Positions 1-8,530 of a stretch of 64,000 nucleotides of DNA are shown piece by piece. The stretch lies in NCBI GenBank assembly GCA_041743085.1, contig JBGTNL010000019.1:1-64000 (forward strand). Direction: 5' to 3'. The position numbers and the translations under genes are program-made. The stretch's first letter is position 1, and the number at the start of each line of letters is the position of its first letter. This stretch comes from JAFMPW01 sp041743085. GTDB taxonomy: Bacteria; Bacteroidota; Bacteroidia; Flavobacteriales; Flavobacteriaceae. Under the pieces are notes generated by a model. It was not told the DNA's origin and searched no databases. It worked only from the letters and a program-made list of their open reading frames with translations.

Positions 1-135
1 CCTATATTTGATGGGACAAACAAAATGATAGAGCAACAAGCTCTTGTTATGGCGCTTGTGAATATGATCACTCATAATCACAAAAATACATATCAGCACG
101 CTACCCCGAGGCAGAGCCTCGAGGAATTCTATTGA
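1..135 (+). CDS. possible 3' end of a gene cut by the window edge
   Basis: Frame 1 is open from the first base to a TGA at 133-135, giving at least 44 residues that end in ...NTYQHATPRQSLEEFY. The stretch reads like an amphipathic helix, but I do not recognise a family. The last nine or so codons lie inside a copy of the interspersed repeat (107-140), so the C-terminus would be repeat-derived. The stop abuts the stop codon of the converging barrel gene at 136-138. An open frame of this length can arise by chance, so the call is tentative. Confidence 0.3.
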   Translation, partial: PIFDGTNKMIEQQALVMALVNMITHNHKNTYQHATPRQSLEEFY

Positions 136-140
136 TTAAA
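107..140 (+). repeat. 3' half of the interspersed intergenic repeat
   Basis: This segment matches the right end of the repeat copy at 41689-41789: both carry CGAGGCAGAGCC, then a GGAATT core, then GATTAAA. The left half with its hairpins is absent. The repeat runs into the stop codon of the minus-strand barrel gene. Confidence 0.55.
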
Positions 141-1401
141 AGTACTGCCCAATTCCAAAAACGATCCCCCTTGAGGCACCTTTTGTAATCCCAAAGCCAT
201 AATCGATCCTAAAAATAGCATTGAAAATCCTCTTATGGATAAAGCGAAGCCCCACTCCCGGATATACCCGGATATTCTGATTATCACCGAAATCGCTGAG
301 ATCCCCACCCGGATTCCGCCACGAGCCCCCATCGACAAAAACATTGCCCTGAAATACGAACCAATCCCTGTCCACCAAAGTATGTCTGTATTCCGTATTG
401 AGCACTATGGCGCCCGTACCCCTGTCAATGGCGTTACCCACTCCGCGGATATTCAGATTATTATCTACGGTAAACGGGGCAAAGGGTGTATCCACATTGC
501 TTGCCAAACCGATGCGTAACCGACTGGCCCAATTACCCTTTTCCCCGATTCTCCTAAACCATGCAAAATCGTTAAACCCGATCAAAAATTCCGGCAGACT
601 GGTATCCGAGCTACCCACATACTGGAAATTCAGCGTACTGCGAAACCCGGATAAGTACTGATAATAATATGTAATGTTATTATAATTATAGAGGAATTTC
701 AGCAAGTGCTTTTTCACTTTCAGATCCTGTGGAACATCCGTGCTCGTGGCTCCGAAAAGATACTGATAGTCTTCGGTGAACAGACTTCCCCCCAATTCTA
801 TCCCATTCTTCAGATTGATTTCATACAATCCGAGAACTTCATATCCGTTGTTGTTGTATTTGTAGTCTGCCGTGTTATCCTCAAAAAAGACCGGTTCCTG
901 AGTGGTAATGTCATGATAATTTAGGGCAAGCCCAAATCGGTTACCAAAGAGATAAGGTGCCCTAAGACCAATGCCATAGGAATTAAAAACGTCGTACTGG
1001 TAGAATCCGCCCAGGGTAATATTCCTGCCTAAGAAATTAAACTCCTGCAAGCCAATCCTGAAAGCGAACTCGTCATTTGTGGAGGTGTATACATTGGCGT
1101 AAGGTATGAACGTAAAATTTTCTTCAATGTGGTAATAAATAGTATACCTGCCATCATCGGTGGAAAATACCTGAAAATAGGCATGGGATACCGACGGTAA
1201 TTGCTTCAGACGTTTGATATCCGCATCCATAATAGTGGAATCAACATCCATTCCCGTCTTTAGCAACAGGTATCTTTTTAAAAAGGAAGCATTGATCCTT
1301 TTGGTGCCTTTGACCTTTACATCTGCAATGGTCTTTTCCTGGGAATACCCGTTGGCAAGAAAAAGAAGCAACATAAAAGGAAGTACACTTTTGAACATCA
1401 T
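136..1401 (-). CDS. Omp85/BamA-like outer-membrane surface antigen with one POTRA-like domain
   Basis: A 421-residue protein with a signal peptide (MMFKSVLPFMLLLFLANGYSQ). Residues about 24-95 (ADVKVKGTKRINASFLKRYL onward) look like a single POTRA domain. The remainder has alternating aromatic beta-strand texture and contains FVDGGSW and YPGVGLRF motifs, like the D15/surface-antigen barrel, and ends in a terminal Phe as outer-membrane barrels do. Known: this fold inserts or translocates proteins or lipids at the outer membrane. The protein is much shorter than BamA, which has five POTRAs, so it is more likely a small TamA- or patatin-barrel-like member than the essential BamA. The start may be either ATG of the tandem pair at 1396-1401. 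Substrate unknown. Confidence 0.75.
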   Translation of the reverse strand: MMFKSVLPFMLLLFLANGYSQEKTIADVKVKGTKRINASFLKRYLLLKTGMDVDSTIMDADIKRLKQLPSVSHAYFQVFSTDDGRYTIYYHIEENFTFIPYANVYTSTNDEFAFRIGLQEFNFLGRNITLGGFYQYDVFNSYGIGLRAPYLFGNRFGLALNYHDITTQEPVFFEDNTADYKYNNNGYEVLGLYEINLKNGIELGGSLFTEDYQYLFGATSTDVPQDLKVKKHLLKFLYNYNNITYYYQYLSGFRSTLNFQYVGSSDTSLPEFLIGFNDFAWFRRIGEKGNWASRLRIGLASNVDTPFAPFTVDNNLNIRGVGNAIDRGTGAIVLNTEYRHTLVDRDWFVFQGNVFVDGGSWRNPGGDLSDFGDNQNIRVYPGVGLRFIHKRIFNAIFRIDYGFGITKGASRGIVFGIGQYF

Positions 1402-1493
1402 CGGTAATTACGCCCAAAAGATAGTATATATACCTTGCAGAAAGTTCACAGCTCCAATTTATTAAAGTGAGGGTGAACAGCGGTAAGATGATT

Positions 1494-2495
1494 TTAATGC
1501 ATTTTATAGAAATCTTCAATAACTTTTTGAGCCGGTTTGTTCTGAGGTGTAAACCTGTTGTCATTGGCGCCACCTACGCCTTTATGGTCAAGGAACCATT
1601 TCCAGACGAACCCTCCCGCAAACCAGTCCTCTCCCCAGAACACCTCAAAAATGGCCATTTTGGCGTTTACCTGCCCGCCTAAATTTACTTTTTCCTCATT
1701 TTTGTCCACCAACCATGGCTTCTTAGCTGTATAGTCCATACTCCGGTAACCGAATTCAGTAAAAAGCACCGGTTTGCCAATTTGCTTTGAAAGGGCGGCA
1801 ATTTTGATCTTCCAGGGCTCCCAGGCCAGTTTTAGTTGATCTACGGTAGGGGTTTTTTCTTCGGACAGCGGGAAGTAGGCATCAATGCCTATATAATCCA
1901 GATCCTCCCAAAAGGGAACTCTCGTATATTCGTCCCAATTGGCGGCATAGGTAAGCTTGCCCTTGTACACCCGCCTGATCTTTTCTATCAGACTGTCCCA
2001 ATATTCGGGCCGGTTCGTGACAAATTGTTCCAACTCTGTTCCGATGCACAAAACCTCCGTATCGGTTTCAGCCGCCAATTCGGCGTAGTTGAGAATAAAG
2101 GAATCATAGGAAGCTTCAAGGGTTTTCCAATCTTCTTCGGTGGGCATTTTCAGTTTTCCGGTAAATTCGCCCTTCCAGAGCCATATGTGTGGCTTTACCA
2201 TCACTTTGATATTATTCCGGTGCAGTAATTCAATGTATTGCCTGGCTCCTTTTCTGGTTTCGCCAAACCACTGTCTGTCGGTATCATAAATAATCTCGGG
2301 GGAATTGATATCCCTGATAAAGCCAAAAGGCATAACGGAGGCGTAATTGGCATGTACTTTTGACACCTCCTCCACATGTTCCTGGGCCGCTTCGTTCCTT
2401 GAGGCAACAAAACTCACACCTTTGATCTTTTCCGGGATCTGACTGCTGCATGAGAATTGTAGTAAACACAGAAAAAGAAGTCGCGGAAGTTGCAT
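1494..2495 (-). CDS. GH113-like glycoside hydrolase lipoprotein (probable beta-mannanase type)
   Basis: A 333-residue lipoprotein: the N-terminus ends in the lipobox LQFSC (Cys16), so it is probably anchored in the envelope. The body reads as a TIM barrel: KGVSFVAS at the start, KPHIWLW near residue 102, GTELEQF with the presumptive acid/base Glu154, YIGIDAYFPL near 201, and LFTEFGYRS with the presumptive nucleophile Glu247. This two-glutamate layout and the IGTE and TEFGY motifs match clan GH-A, specifically GH113, where beta-1,4-mannanases are known. No other mannan gene is nearby, so the substrate is an inference from family only. A promoter-like pair lies just upstream (2515-2549). Confidence 0.78.
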   Translation of the reverse strand: MQLPRLLFLCLLQFSCSSQIPEKIKGVSFVASRNEAAQEHVEEVSKVHANYASVMPFGFIRDINSPEIIYDTDRQWFGETRKGARQYIELLHRNNIKVMVKPHIWLWKGEFTGKLKMPTEEDWKTLEASYDSFILNYAELAAETDTEVLCIGTELEQFVTNRPEYWDSLIEKIRRVYKGKLTYAANWDEYTRVPFWEDLDYIGIDAYFPLSEEKTPTVDQLKLAWEPWKIKIAALSKQIGKPVLFTEFGYRSMDYTAKKPWLVDKNEEKVNLGGQVNAKMAIFEVFWGEDWFAGGFVWKWFLDHKGVGGANDNRFTPQNKPAQKVIEDFYKMH

Positions 2496-2514
2496 ATAGA
2501 GCCGATTAAGGCTT

Positions 2515-2549
2515 CAAAAATACGTCTTTTAACAAAGAAGTGATTCAAA
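2515..2549 (-). promoter_or_regulatory. Bacteroidota-type promoter for the GH113-like gene
   Basis: On the minus strand, TATTTTTG (complement of 2515-2522) fits the TAnnTTTG -7 element. A TTTG (complement of 2546-2549) lies 23 bases upstream of it. The -7 box is about 20 bases before the ATG at 2495. The spacing is slightly long, so this is moderate support. Confidence 0.4.
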
Positions 2550-2672
2550 AAAAGAAAAGTTTAGCGGTGAATATCAATCAAAACCATCGGTGTTAAATTG
2601 ACAGCAATATTGCCCTATTGCATTTTAATTGTCCCCTACAAAGCAATGGGAAGTTCCCCTTTCTAAATCAAC

Positions 2673-3566
2673 TTAAAAAATAGCCCTCAGGCCAATGTTA
2701 AATGTTTCGCCGAGACCGGTATTGCTTCCCCTTGCAAAATTGGTGTACAATGCCTCCAGATTAAGTGCATCCGTAAGCTGATATTTGGCCCCACCTCCCA
2801 AAGCGGTAAAATCCTGGGCAAAACCCCCTCCAAGATCCAAACGTTGTGAGTGCTGGGCAAGAACCAGGACAGTAAATCCGGAACTCGGAAAGTAGCTCAG
2901 AAAAACGCCCGGAGTTAGGTTAAGACTATTATTGGCAAAACTTTCCGCCTTATCCCCAAAACTTAACTCACTGTTCAACTCGGTAAATAATTGCCATTTA
3001 TTCCCCGGAAATGTATGGTCATAGAAAAAGCGGTTCTGCCATATAAATCCTTTTTGGTCCAGAAATACATTATTCTCCGTTTCATTATCGACCAGTGGAA
3101 TAAAAAAGGAACTTTGAATGGAAAAATTGCTAATTGTGGCGAAAGGCACAAATTTCACCGAAGGCGCAATGGAAGTTAATCCGGACCGGGCAGTCCCTTC
3201 CTCGCCGTCAAACTTAAATACATCCAGGGTCTTTCGTCCATTAACGACATTGGACCGGAATTCCAAAATAGCCCCCACATTCCATCTGTTTTTGTCACTT
3301 ACTCCGGTATAGGTTTCCAGGGTAGACGTGAAAAAGGTCTGCCTGGGCTCTTTGCCATCCGAAAAAGTACTCTCTGTTTGGGTGTATAAATTATTGAACC
3401 ATTTAAGGTCCCACTGTCCTTTACCTATTAATTTGGAGGGTGTGTATTGTTGAATATTACTTGTTTGTGGTATTGTGTCCTTCGTTCCTTTTTGATCGGT
3501 ACTAACCTGTGAAAAGCCTGTGGCCGATCCTAATAGGACTAGTATGATTTTAACAGCTGATTTCAT
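2673..3566 (-). CDS. outer-membrane beta-barrel protein of unknown function
   Basis: A 297-residue protein with a Sec signal peptide (MKSAVKIILVLLGSATGFSQ) followed by repeated amphipathic strands rich in Phe, Trp and Tyr, and a C-terminal strand ending FNIGLRAIF, the usual barrel terminus. Texture such as GKGQWDLKWFNNLYTQ and LGGGAKYQLTDALNLEALYT resembles the 'transporter'/MetA-pathway phenol-degradation type barrels annotated in Bacteroidota. I cannot assign a substrate. It sits 35 bases downstream of the DUF547 gene on the same strand, so the two may be co-transcribed. Confidence 0.6.
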   Translation of the reverse strand: MKSAVKIILVLLGSATGFSQVSTDQKGTKDTIPQTSNIQQYTPSKLIGKGQWDLKWFNNLYTQTESTFSDGKEPRQTFFTSTLETYTGVSDKNRWNVGAILEFRSNVVNGRKTLDVFKFDGEEGTARSGLTSIAPSVKFVPFATISNFSIQSSFFIPLVDNETENNVFLDQKGFIWQNRFFYDHTFPGNKWQLFTELNSELSFGDKAESFANNSLNLTPGVFLSYFPSSGFTVLVLAQHSQRLDLGGGFAQDFTALGGGAKYQLTDALNLEALYTNFARGSNTGLGETFNIGLRAIF

Positions 3567-3601
3567 TTTTACGGTTTAGTCGATTAGCACCTATGTTATA
3601 T

Positions 3602-4324
3602 TTATAAAACTTCATTCAATGTCCAATCATATGGATAGTACGAGATCTTCGAATCTTCCGGAAGTTTATCGGTTCTGTATAGATTGATAAAATCCTTTAG
3701 ATCCCCATCATCCCCGGTAAAATCACCCTTGTACCACTCAAAAATTTGTGAAACTTTCACTTTATTTTTATCGATTCGGATGAAATTCGGATCATTCAAC
3801 GCCTTTTTGGTCTGCTCTTCCAATTGTGCATCCAGGGTAGAGGGCAAATAAGCCTGGTTAATAATAGGCGGACAACTCAGTCCTGCACATACCAGAACAA
3901 AATGGAAACGGGGTTCCTTGGGAAATTTGCCACGCAACAACTTATTTTCAAGAGTGTTAAGGGTAATGCTGGTTCCCCCTATCTTACGCTCCGTTTTATC
4001 AAAAAAGCCTGCGACCTCAAGTGGCGATTTTATGGGATAGTTATCTACAATGCCTTTAATTACAAGAAGGTTGTAACCGTTGATCCAAAATGCCTGATAT
4101 TCCGAAGTATTTTCTTCGGAAACAGAAATCGTTTCCGCCATGGTCACCAGTTCATTGAGAGTTACAGGATCGGATTTTATATCCTTGTAGGCAACTCTGC
4201 CCTGCCTTACATAGGTCTTAAAAAAGGTATCTGCCTTAGCAAAGAACCCAGAATTATCCTGCCCATATGTAAATGGGGCAAATACTAAAACTAAAATTTT
4301 CAGGAATAATAATGCTTTCTTCAT
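3602..4324 (-). CDS. DUF547 domain protein, exported
   Basis: The preferred start is the ATG at 4322-4324 (MKKALLFLKILVLVFAPFTYGQ), because it gives a clean signal peptide; the frame remains open further upstream but with unconvincing sequence. The mature 240-residue protein carries the DUF547 core: AFWINGYNLLVIKGIVDNYP and the cysteine signature HFVLVCAGLSCPPI, followed by ending segments rich in basic and aromatic residues. DUF547 proteins are widespread, exported and without an agreed biochemical role, though the conserved Cys residues suggest a redox or structural function. It is followed by the barrel gene at 2673-3566. Confidence 0.75.
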   Translation of the reverse strand: MKKALLFLKILVLVFAPFTYGQDNSGFFAKADTFFKTYVRQGRVAYKDIKSDPVTLNELVTMAETISVSEENTSEYQAFWINGYNLLVIKGIVDNYPIKSPLEVAGFFDKTERKIGGTSITLNTLENKLLRGKFPKEPRFHFVLVCAGLSCPPIINQAYLPSTLDAQLEEQTKKALNDPNFIRIDKNKVKVSQIFEWYKGDFTGDDGDLKDFINLYRTDKLPEDSKISYYPYDWTLNEVL

Positions 4325-4789
4325 AATTCGCATTTTGTTAGCGTAGAACCAGGTGTTAGGTCGATAGGATCTTAGCAACCCTACAGACGACAAAAAGATT
4401 TATGATTTATTTAAGATTATAGAAATCAATAGCTTAACATTTCAAAGAACACCTATAAGTATCACAGATTTGTAACGAATATAAATTATAAGTGATTTAA
4501 ACTTTTTGGATTGAAGCGAAGATTGATGGTTTTGTGCCCAGGTGAAGGCTTTTTTTGAGCTGCATGGCAGGGCTACGGAGCAAGAAAAAGACAAAATATG
4601 GACGCAAAACGGCAATTTTTTAGCCAATTTGTAAAAGTTTAAATCACTTCTTATTGTACAGATTAAGTTTTTACCTTTAACTGCGACAGAATTCAGAACA
4701 ACGATTAAAAAATTTCTTGAAAGTTTACCTGCCTCTGGCTGGCGACTATCCCAGACGTAAAAATCGGGGAATTATTAGATTAAAATTTT
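4325..4789. other. 465-bp intergenic region between divergent genes
   Basis: This AT-rich spacer separates the minus-strand DUF547 gene from the plus-strand oxidoreductase and should contain both promoters. I see one copy of the interspersed repeat (4711-4786) ending only three bases before the ATG at 4790. I found no convincing gene in it. Confidence 0.5.
4711..4786 (+). repeat. interspersed intergenic repeat, copy 2 (short form)
   Basis: It begins AATTTCTTGAAAGTTTACC, continues with GCCTCTGGCTGGCGACTATCCC and ends ATCGGGGAATTATTAGATTAAA. It lacks the internal CTGCC/GGCAG hairpin seen at 20718 and 41689. It lies directly in front of the oxidoreductase start codon and therefore would form much of its mRNA leader. 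Confidence 0.75.
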
Positions 4790-6094
4790 ATGGAACACAT
4801 TGTCATTATAGGAAATGGAATAGCCGGTGTAACTGCCGCCAGGCATATACGAAAACTTTCGGACAAGAGAATTACCATTATATCTTCGGAAACCGAACAT
4901 TTTTTCTCGCGTACGGCACTCATGTACGTTTATATGGGCCACATGAAGTTCGAACATATTAAGCCGTATGAAGATTGGTTCTGGAATAAAAACCGATTTG
5001 AATTGGTAAAAGCAATGGTGACGCGCATAGATACCGGGAAAAAAGAACTGCATTTAGATACTGATCAAATAATTTCATACGACAAACTAATTATTGCCAC
5101 CGGTTCCGTTACCAATACCTTTGGCTGGGATGGACTGGATCTGAACGGGGTGCAGGGGCTGGTTTCCAAACAGGACCTGGAAACACTCGAAAAAAGCGCT
5201 CCGAATAAAGAGGTTTGCCCGAAGGCGGTTATTGTGGGCGGTGGATTGATAGGGGTAGAACTCGCAGAGATGTTGCGTACCCGGGATATTGAAGTGACCT
5301 TTCTGGTACGGGAGGCTGCATTCTGGACCAATGTACTGCCTATGGGGGAAGCTAAAATGATATCGCGCCACATTCAATCCCATGGGGTAACCCTGTTGCA
5401 TGAAACCAACCTCGATAAAATTCTTGGAGATAAAAACGGGAACGTCCGTGCCATTGTCACCAAGGAAGGGCAGGAAGAGATTGAGTGCAATCTGGTAGGA
5501 ATTACAACCGGGGTAAAGCCCAACATTGCTTTTCTGAAGGACAGCGGAATAGAAACGGATAGAGGGGTCCTTGTAAACAGAAAATTGGAAACCAGTATAA
5601 ATGACGTGTATGCCATAGGGGATTGCGCTCAGCAAAGAGAGCCTATTGGCAACAGGGCTCCGGTAGAAGCGGTGTGGTACACCGGCAGAATGATGGGAGA
5701 AGCGCTTGCGCAGACCATCTGCGGCAATACTTTGGAATATAACCCCGGACATTGGTTCAATAGCGCTAAATTTTTTGATATTGAATACCAGACCTATGGA
5801 TGGGTGTTCCCGGAGGAAAGGAGAAAGGACTTTGAGGTTCATTTTCATTGGCTGCACGAAGATGATGATAAATGTATCACGGTAGCTTATGACAAAGAAA
5901 GCGGTAAATTCCTGGGCATTAATACCTTCGGTATCCGTTTACGCCACCAGATTATTGATCAATGGCTTACCGAGGGCCGCGAAATGGACTTTGTTATACA
6001 GAACCTGGCCCTGGCCAATTTTGATCCGGAGTTTTACAATAGGTACGAAAAGGAGATCTTTAATGAATACGATCAACAAAATATAATCGCTTAA
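4790..6094 (+). CDS. NAD(P)/FAD-dependent pyridine nucleotide-disulfide-type oxidoreductase
   Basis: A 434-residue flavoprotein with no signal peptide or membrane segment. The N-terminal dinucleotide fold is IVIIGNGIAGVTAARHIR (FAD), followed by YDKLIIATGS near residues 98-107. A second Rossmann fold, AVIVGGGLIGVELAEML, lies near residue 147 (NAD(P)H), and the FAD-binding VYAIGDCAQ near 272. This is the layout of rubredoxin/nitrite/assimilatory reductase-like subunits, without a redox-active CxxxxC pair. It ends four bases before the polyferredoxin, so the two are probably one transcript; I infer it feeds electrons from NAD(P)H to that membrane Fe-S protein. The physiological acceptor is unknown. 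Confidence 0.82.
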   Translation: MEHIVIIGNGIAGVTAARHIRKLSDKRITIISSETEHFFSRTALMYVYMGHMKFEHIKPYEDWFWNKNRFELVKAMVTRIDTGKKELHLDTDQIISYDKLIIATGSVTNTFGWDGLDLNGVQGLVSKQDLETLEKSAPNKEVCPKAVIVGGGLIGVELAEMLRTRDIEVTFLVREAAFWTNVLPMGEAKMISRHIQSHGVTLLHETNLDKILGDKNGNVRAIVTKEGQEEIECNLVGITTGVKPNIAFLKDSGIETDRGVLVNRKLETSINDVYAIGDCAQQREPIGNRAPVEAVWYTGRMMGEALAQTICGNTLEYNPGHWFNSAKFFDIEYQTYGWVFPEERRKDFEVHFHWLHEDDDKCITVAYDKESGKFLGINTFGIRLRHQIIDQWLTEGREMDFVIQNLALANFDPEFYNRYEKEIFNEYDQQNIIA

Positions 6095-6098
6095 TAAT

Positions 6099-7997
6099 AT
6101 GGGTACCATACAAAGAGACATGTCGCTTACAGGCCAGCCGCCGAAGACCATAAATACACAGCAAAAAATTGCAACTGTTATCGGTTTAGTTGGGTTAGCC
6201 ATATTATTTATCGCATTATTCAATGTAAATTTTCCGAATAAGGCCCTTTGGCTTGGTATTTCGCTTGTCTCTATTGCCGTGGGGGCCATCTGGTTCGCCA
6301 GAGCGGCGTATCTCCAGGAACACGAGGGCATCAAAAATAACGGGGTATATTTTAAATCATTATCCTCACGTGGCTTTTGGGCATGGATCTTAGGCATCAC
6401 CATGACCTTGTTCTATGTTGTTCTTTATTGGTTTCCACAATACCTGGGAGTGGTAAATGACGGAGATAACCAGGGGGTTGTGGCCTTATTCGACCCTTTG
6501 AGCAAATTACTGAGCGGTAATCCCGCCAGTCAATGGTTTGTTTATGGAACACTTTATACTTTGGCCATACTGTCTTTTGGGGTCAAATTTATGCTGAAAT
6601 ACCGGCACAATAGGTATGAAGTGTTGCGAACCCTATCCGTGATGTTCTTTCAATTGAGTTTTGCTTTCACCATTCCCGAACTACTGGTGAGATTAAATCA
6701 GCCATACTATGATCTGAAAAATGTCTGGCCCCTTAATTACGACCTTTTTGCCGGGTATAAGATCAATGAGTTTTTAAGCGCAGGGAATGTGGGCCTCATT
6801 ATGCTGATCTTTGGGATTTTATCCATTTTCGTAATCACCCCGATCCTGACCTATAAATATGGGAAACGCTGGTATTGCAGTTGGGTTTGTGGATGTGGAG
6901 GTCTTGCGGAAACAGCCGGCGACTCCTTCAGGCATTTAAGTGATAAAAGAATCTTTGCCTGGAGAGTAGAACGCTGGGTAGTGCACAGTGTTGTGGTGTT
7001 TGTTACTGTAATGACCACAGCGGTTGTATTTTCTTATTTACGCGGCAATGAATCTGCTTCCATAACAAAATACAGCAGGTTAGAGGATAAAGTCGTTTTT
7101 ATAAGCGAAACAAACGGCGGACCCCTCAGCGAAAGAATCCTGACTGCGCAGGAATCCGGGGCGAAAGGAGCGGTATTTATCGTTAAAAATTCCTCAAAAC
7201 CCCCGGTTATTGAAAATTCGGAAGAGATCTCCATGGATTATATTGTGATTTCCGAAGCAGAAAATCAGGAAGCCCTGGAGAGAATCAACAGTGGTAAAAG
7301 CGCTACATTGGTCGACATCAATGCCAACGGACAAAATTTTACAGTAGCGGAAAAACAGGAAGTTCAGCATTATGATAAGTTCCCCATCTCCAAAGAATTC
7401 TTCATATGGTTCGTAATAGGCTTGCTGACCCTGGTATTTGTGCTTGTTATGCTTTTTAGACGCAAGGAACTTGCCAAAGATGCCAGGTATGGGGCTATTG
7501 GCTATTTTGTGGTCGTAATTTCCATTCTTCTTTTTACCTATTTCAGCGAACCGAATAAGTTGTTCTTTTTTGATGCCTATCAACTTCGCCAGAGCTACGG
7601 TTTTATAATTGGCGCACTTTTCAGTGGTGTTATAGGCGTTGGTTTTTACCCCATTTTCGGGAGCAGGGTCTGGTGCAGGTTTGGCTGCCCCATGGCCGCA
7701 ATCCTGGGTTTCCAGCAACGTTTGTTTTCAAGATTCAGAATAACTACCAACGGAGGACAGTGTATCTCCTGTGGCAACTGTTCCACGTATTGTGAAATGG
7801 GCATAGATGTACGGGCTTATGCACAAAAAGGTGAGAACATTGTTCGTTCAAGTTGTGTAGGTTGCGGTATATGTTCCGCTGTTTGCCCCCGTGGTGTATT
7901 AAAGCTGGAAAACGGGCCGCTGAAAGGCCGCATTGACGGCAATGAGGTTTTGTTGGGCAACGACGTTAATTTGATGGAATTGGTTAATCGGGACTAA
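6099..7997 (+). CDS. membrane-bound 4Fe-4S polyferredoxin (NapH/NosR/CcoG-like) with a PA-like periplasmic insert
   Basis: A 632-residue integral membrane protein with about nine hydrophobic segments. It has two CxxxCP-type motifs at membrane edges (WYCSWVCGCGG near 258 and VWCRFGCPM near 524) and two C-terminal 4Fe-4S clusters (CISCGNCSTYC, 555-565; CVGCGICSAVC, 586-596). This is the NapH/NosR/RdxA-CcoG architecture that passes electrons across the inner membrane. Between two hydrophobic segments (about 314-430) lies an extra domain whose motifs RILTAQESGAKGAVFI and ISEAENQEALERINSGK resemble a protease-associated (PA) domain. Topology suggests this insert faces the periplasm. It follows the FAD oxidoreductase by four bases and precedes the YwqK-like gene by 44. 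Confidence 0.8.
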   Translation: MGTIQRDMSLTGQPPKTINTQQKIATVIGLVGLAILFIALFNVNFPNKALWLGISLVSIAVGAIWFARAAYLQEHEGIKNNGVYFKSLSSRGFWAWILGITMTLFYVVLYWFPQYLGVVNDGDNQGVVALFDPLSKLLSGNPASQWFVYGTLYTLAILSFGVKFMLKYRHNRYEVLRTLSVMFFQLSFAFTIPELLVRLNQPYYDLKNVWPLNYDLFAGYKINEFLSAGNVGLIMLIFGILSIFVITPILTYKYGKRWYCSWVCGCGGLAETAGDSFRHLSDKRIFAWRVERWVVHSVVVFVTVMTTAVVFSYLRGNESASITKYSRLEDKVVFISETNGGPLSERILTAQESGAKGAVFIVKNSSKPPVIENSEEISMDYIVISEAENQEALERINSGKSATLVDINANGQNFTVAEKQEVQHYDKFPISKEFFIWFVIGLLTLVFVLVMLFRRKELAKDARYGAIGYFVVVISILLFTYFSEPNKLFFFDAYQLRQSYGFIIGALFSGVIGVGFYPIFGSRVWCRFGCPMAAILGFQQRLFSRFRITTNGGQCISCGNCSTYCEMGIDVRAYAQKGENIVRSSCVGCGICSAVCPRGVLKLENGPLKGRIDGNEVLLGNDVNLMELVNRD

Positions 7998-8041
7998 TAT
8001 GAAAATTCACCTCCGTAACAACAAAATTTAAAAATGGCAGT

Positions 8042-8530
8042 ATGCTTTCCCGGATACTCTTACTAATTTTCTCATCAAGTATATTGCTCTCCGGCAAATC
8101 CGCTACGGAACCCACCTACCACAGGGTGTATTATGAGAATGGTATTTTAAGGGCTGAAGGCTGGAAAAACGGCGCTTCCAAAGACGGGTACTGGAAGTTT
8201 TATTACGACAGCGGGATATTATCCGAACAGGGCCATTATAAAAATAACAGAAGGGATAGCTATTGGTATATGTATAGAAAGGATGGGGGACCGGAAAAGG
8301 AGGGTCATTACAGCAACGGCAAAATGGCCGGTTGGTGGATCCTCTATGACGCTCATGGGAGTATCAACCACAAATGTCAACTCAGTGAGGGCGAAAAAAA
8401 CGGGTATTGTCTAAAGTACAAAGACGAAAAATTAACCTCTGCCGAAAAGTACGCCCGGGGCAAGAAGATCAAGGAATGGAATAGCCTGAGGAGTTTTAAA
8501 AAGGAAAATAACCTATCCGATCTGAAATAA
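8042..8530 (+). CDS. secreted MORN/YwqK-repeat protein
   Basis: A 162-residue protein with a signal peptide (MLSRILLLIFSSSILLSGKSA). It contains about four degenerate repeats of the YxNGxxxxEGxxKxGxxxGxWxxYY type (for example YENGILRAEG, YKNNRRDSYWYMYRKDG and YSNGKMAGWWILYD), typical of the MORN/YwqK family. Members are often labelled 'toxin-antitoxin YwqK family antitoxin', but export and location in a redox/glycosyltransferase run make an antitoxin role unlikely here. MORN repeats elsewhere bind lipids or proteins. Its stop overlaps the next ATG by one base (TAATG), so translation of the glycosyltransferase is probably coupled to it. Confidence 0.72.
   Translation: MLSRILLLIFSSSILLSGKSATEPTYHRVYYENGILRAEGWKNGASKDGYWKFYYDSGILSEQGHYKNNRRDSYWYMYRKDGGPEKEGHYSNGKMAGWWILYDAHGSINHKCQLSEGEKNGYCLKYKDEKLTSAEKYARGKKIKEWNSLRSFKKENNLSDLK

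Noticed and set aside
5087..5857. A 256-codon minus-strand frame inside the FAD oxidoreductase
   Set aside because: The plus-strand protein has both Rossmann folds complete; the antisense product has no motif.
7194..7718. A 174-codon minus-strand frame opposite the polyferredoxin
   Set aside because: It lies across conserved cysteine motifs of the plus-strand gene and has no own signature.
8042..8530. Antitoxin of a toxin-antitoxin pair, as YwqK-like proteins are often labelled
   Set aside because: It has a signal peptide and no toxin-like neighbour.
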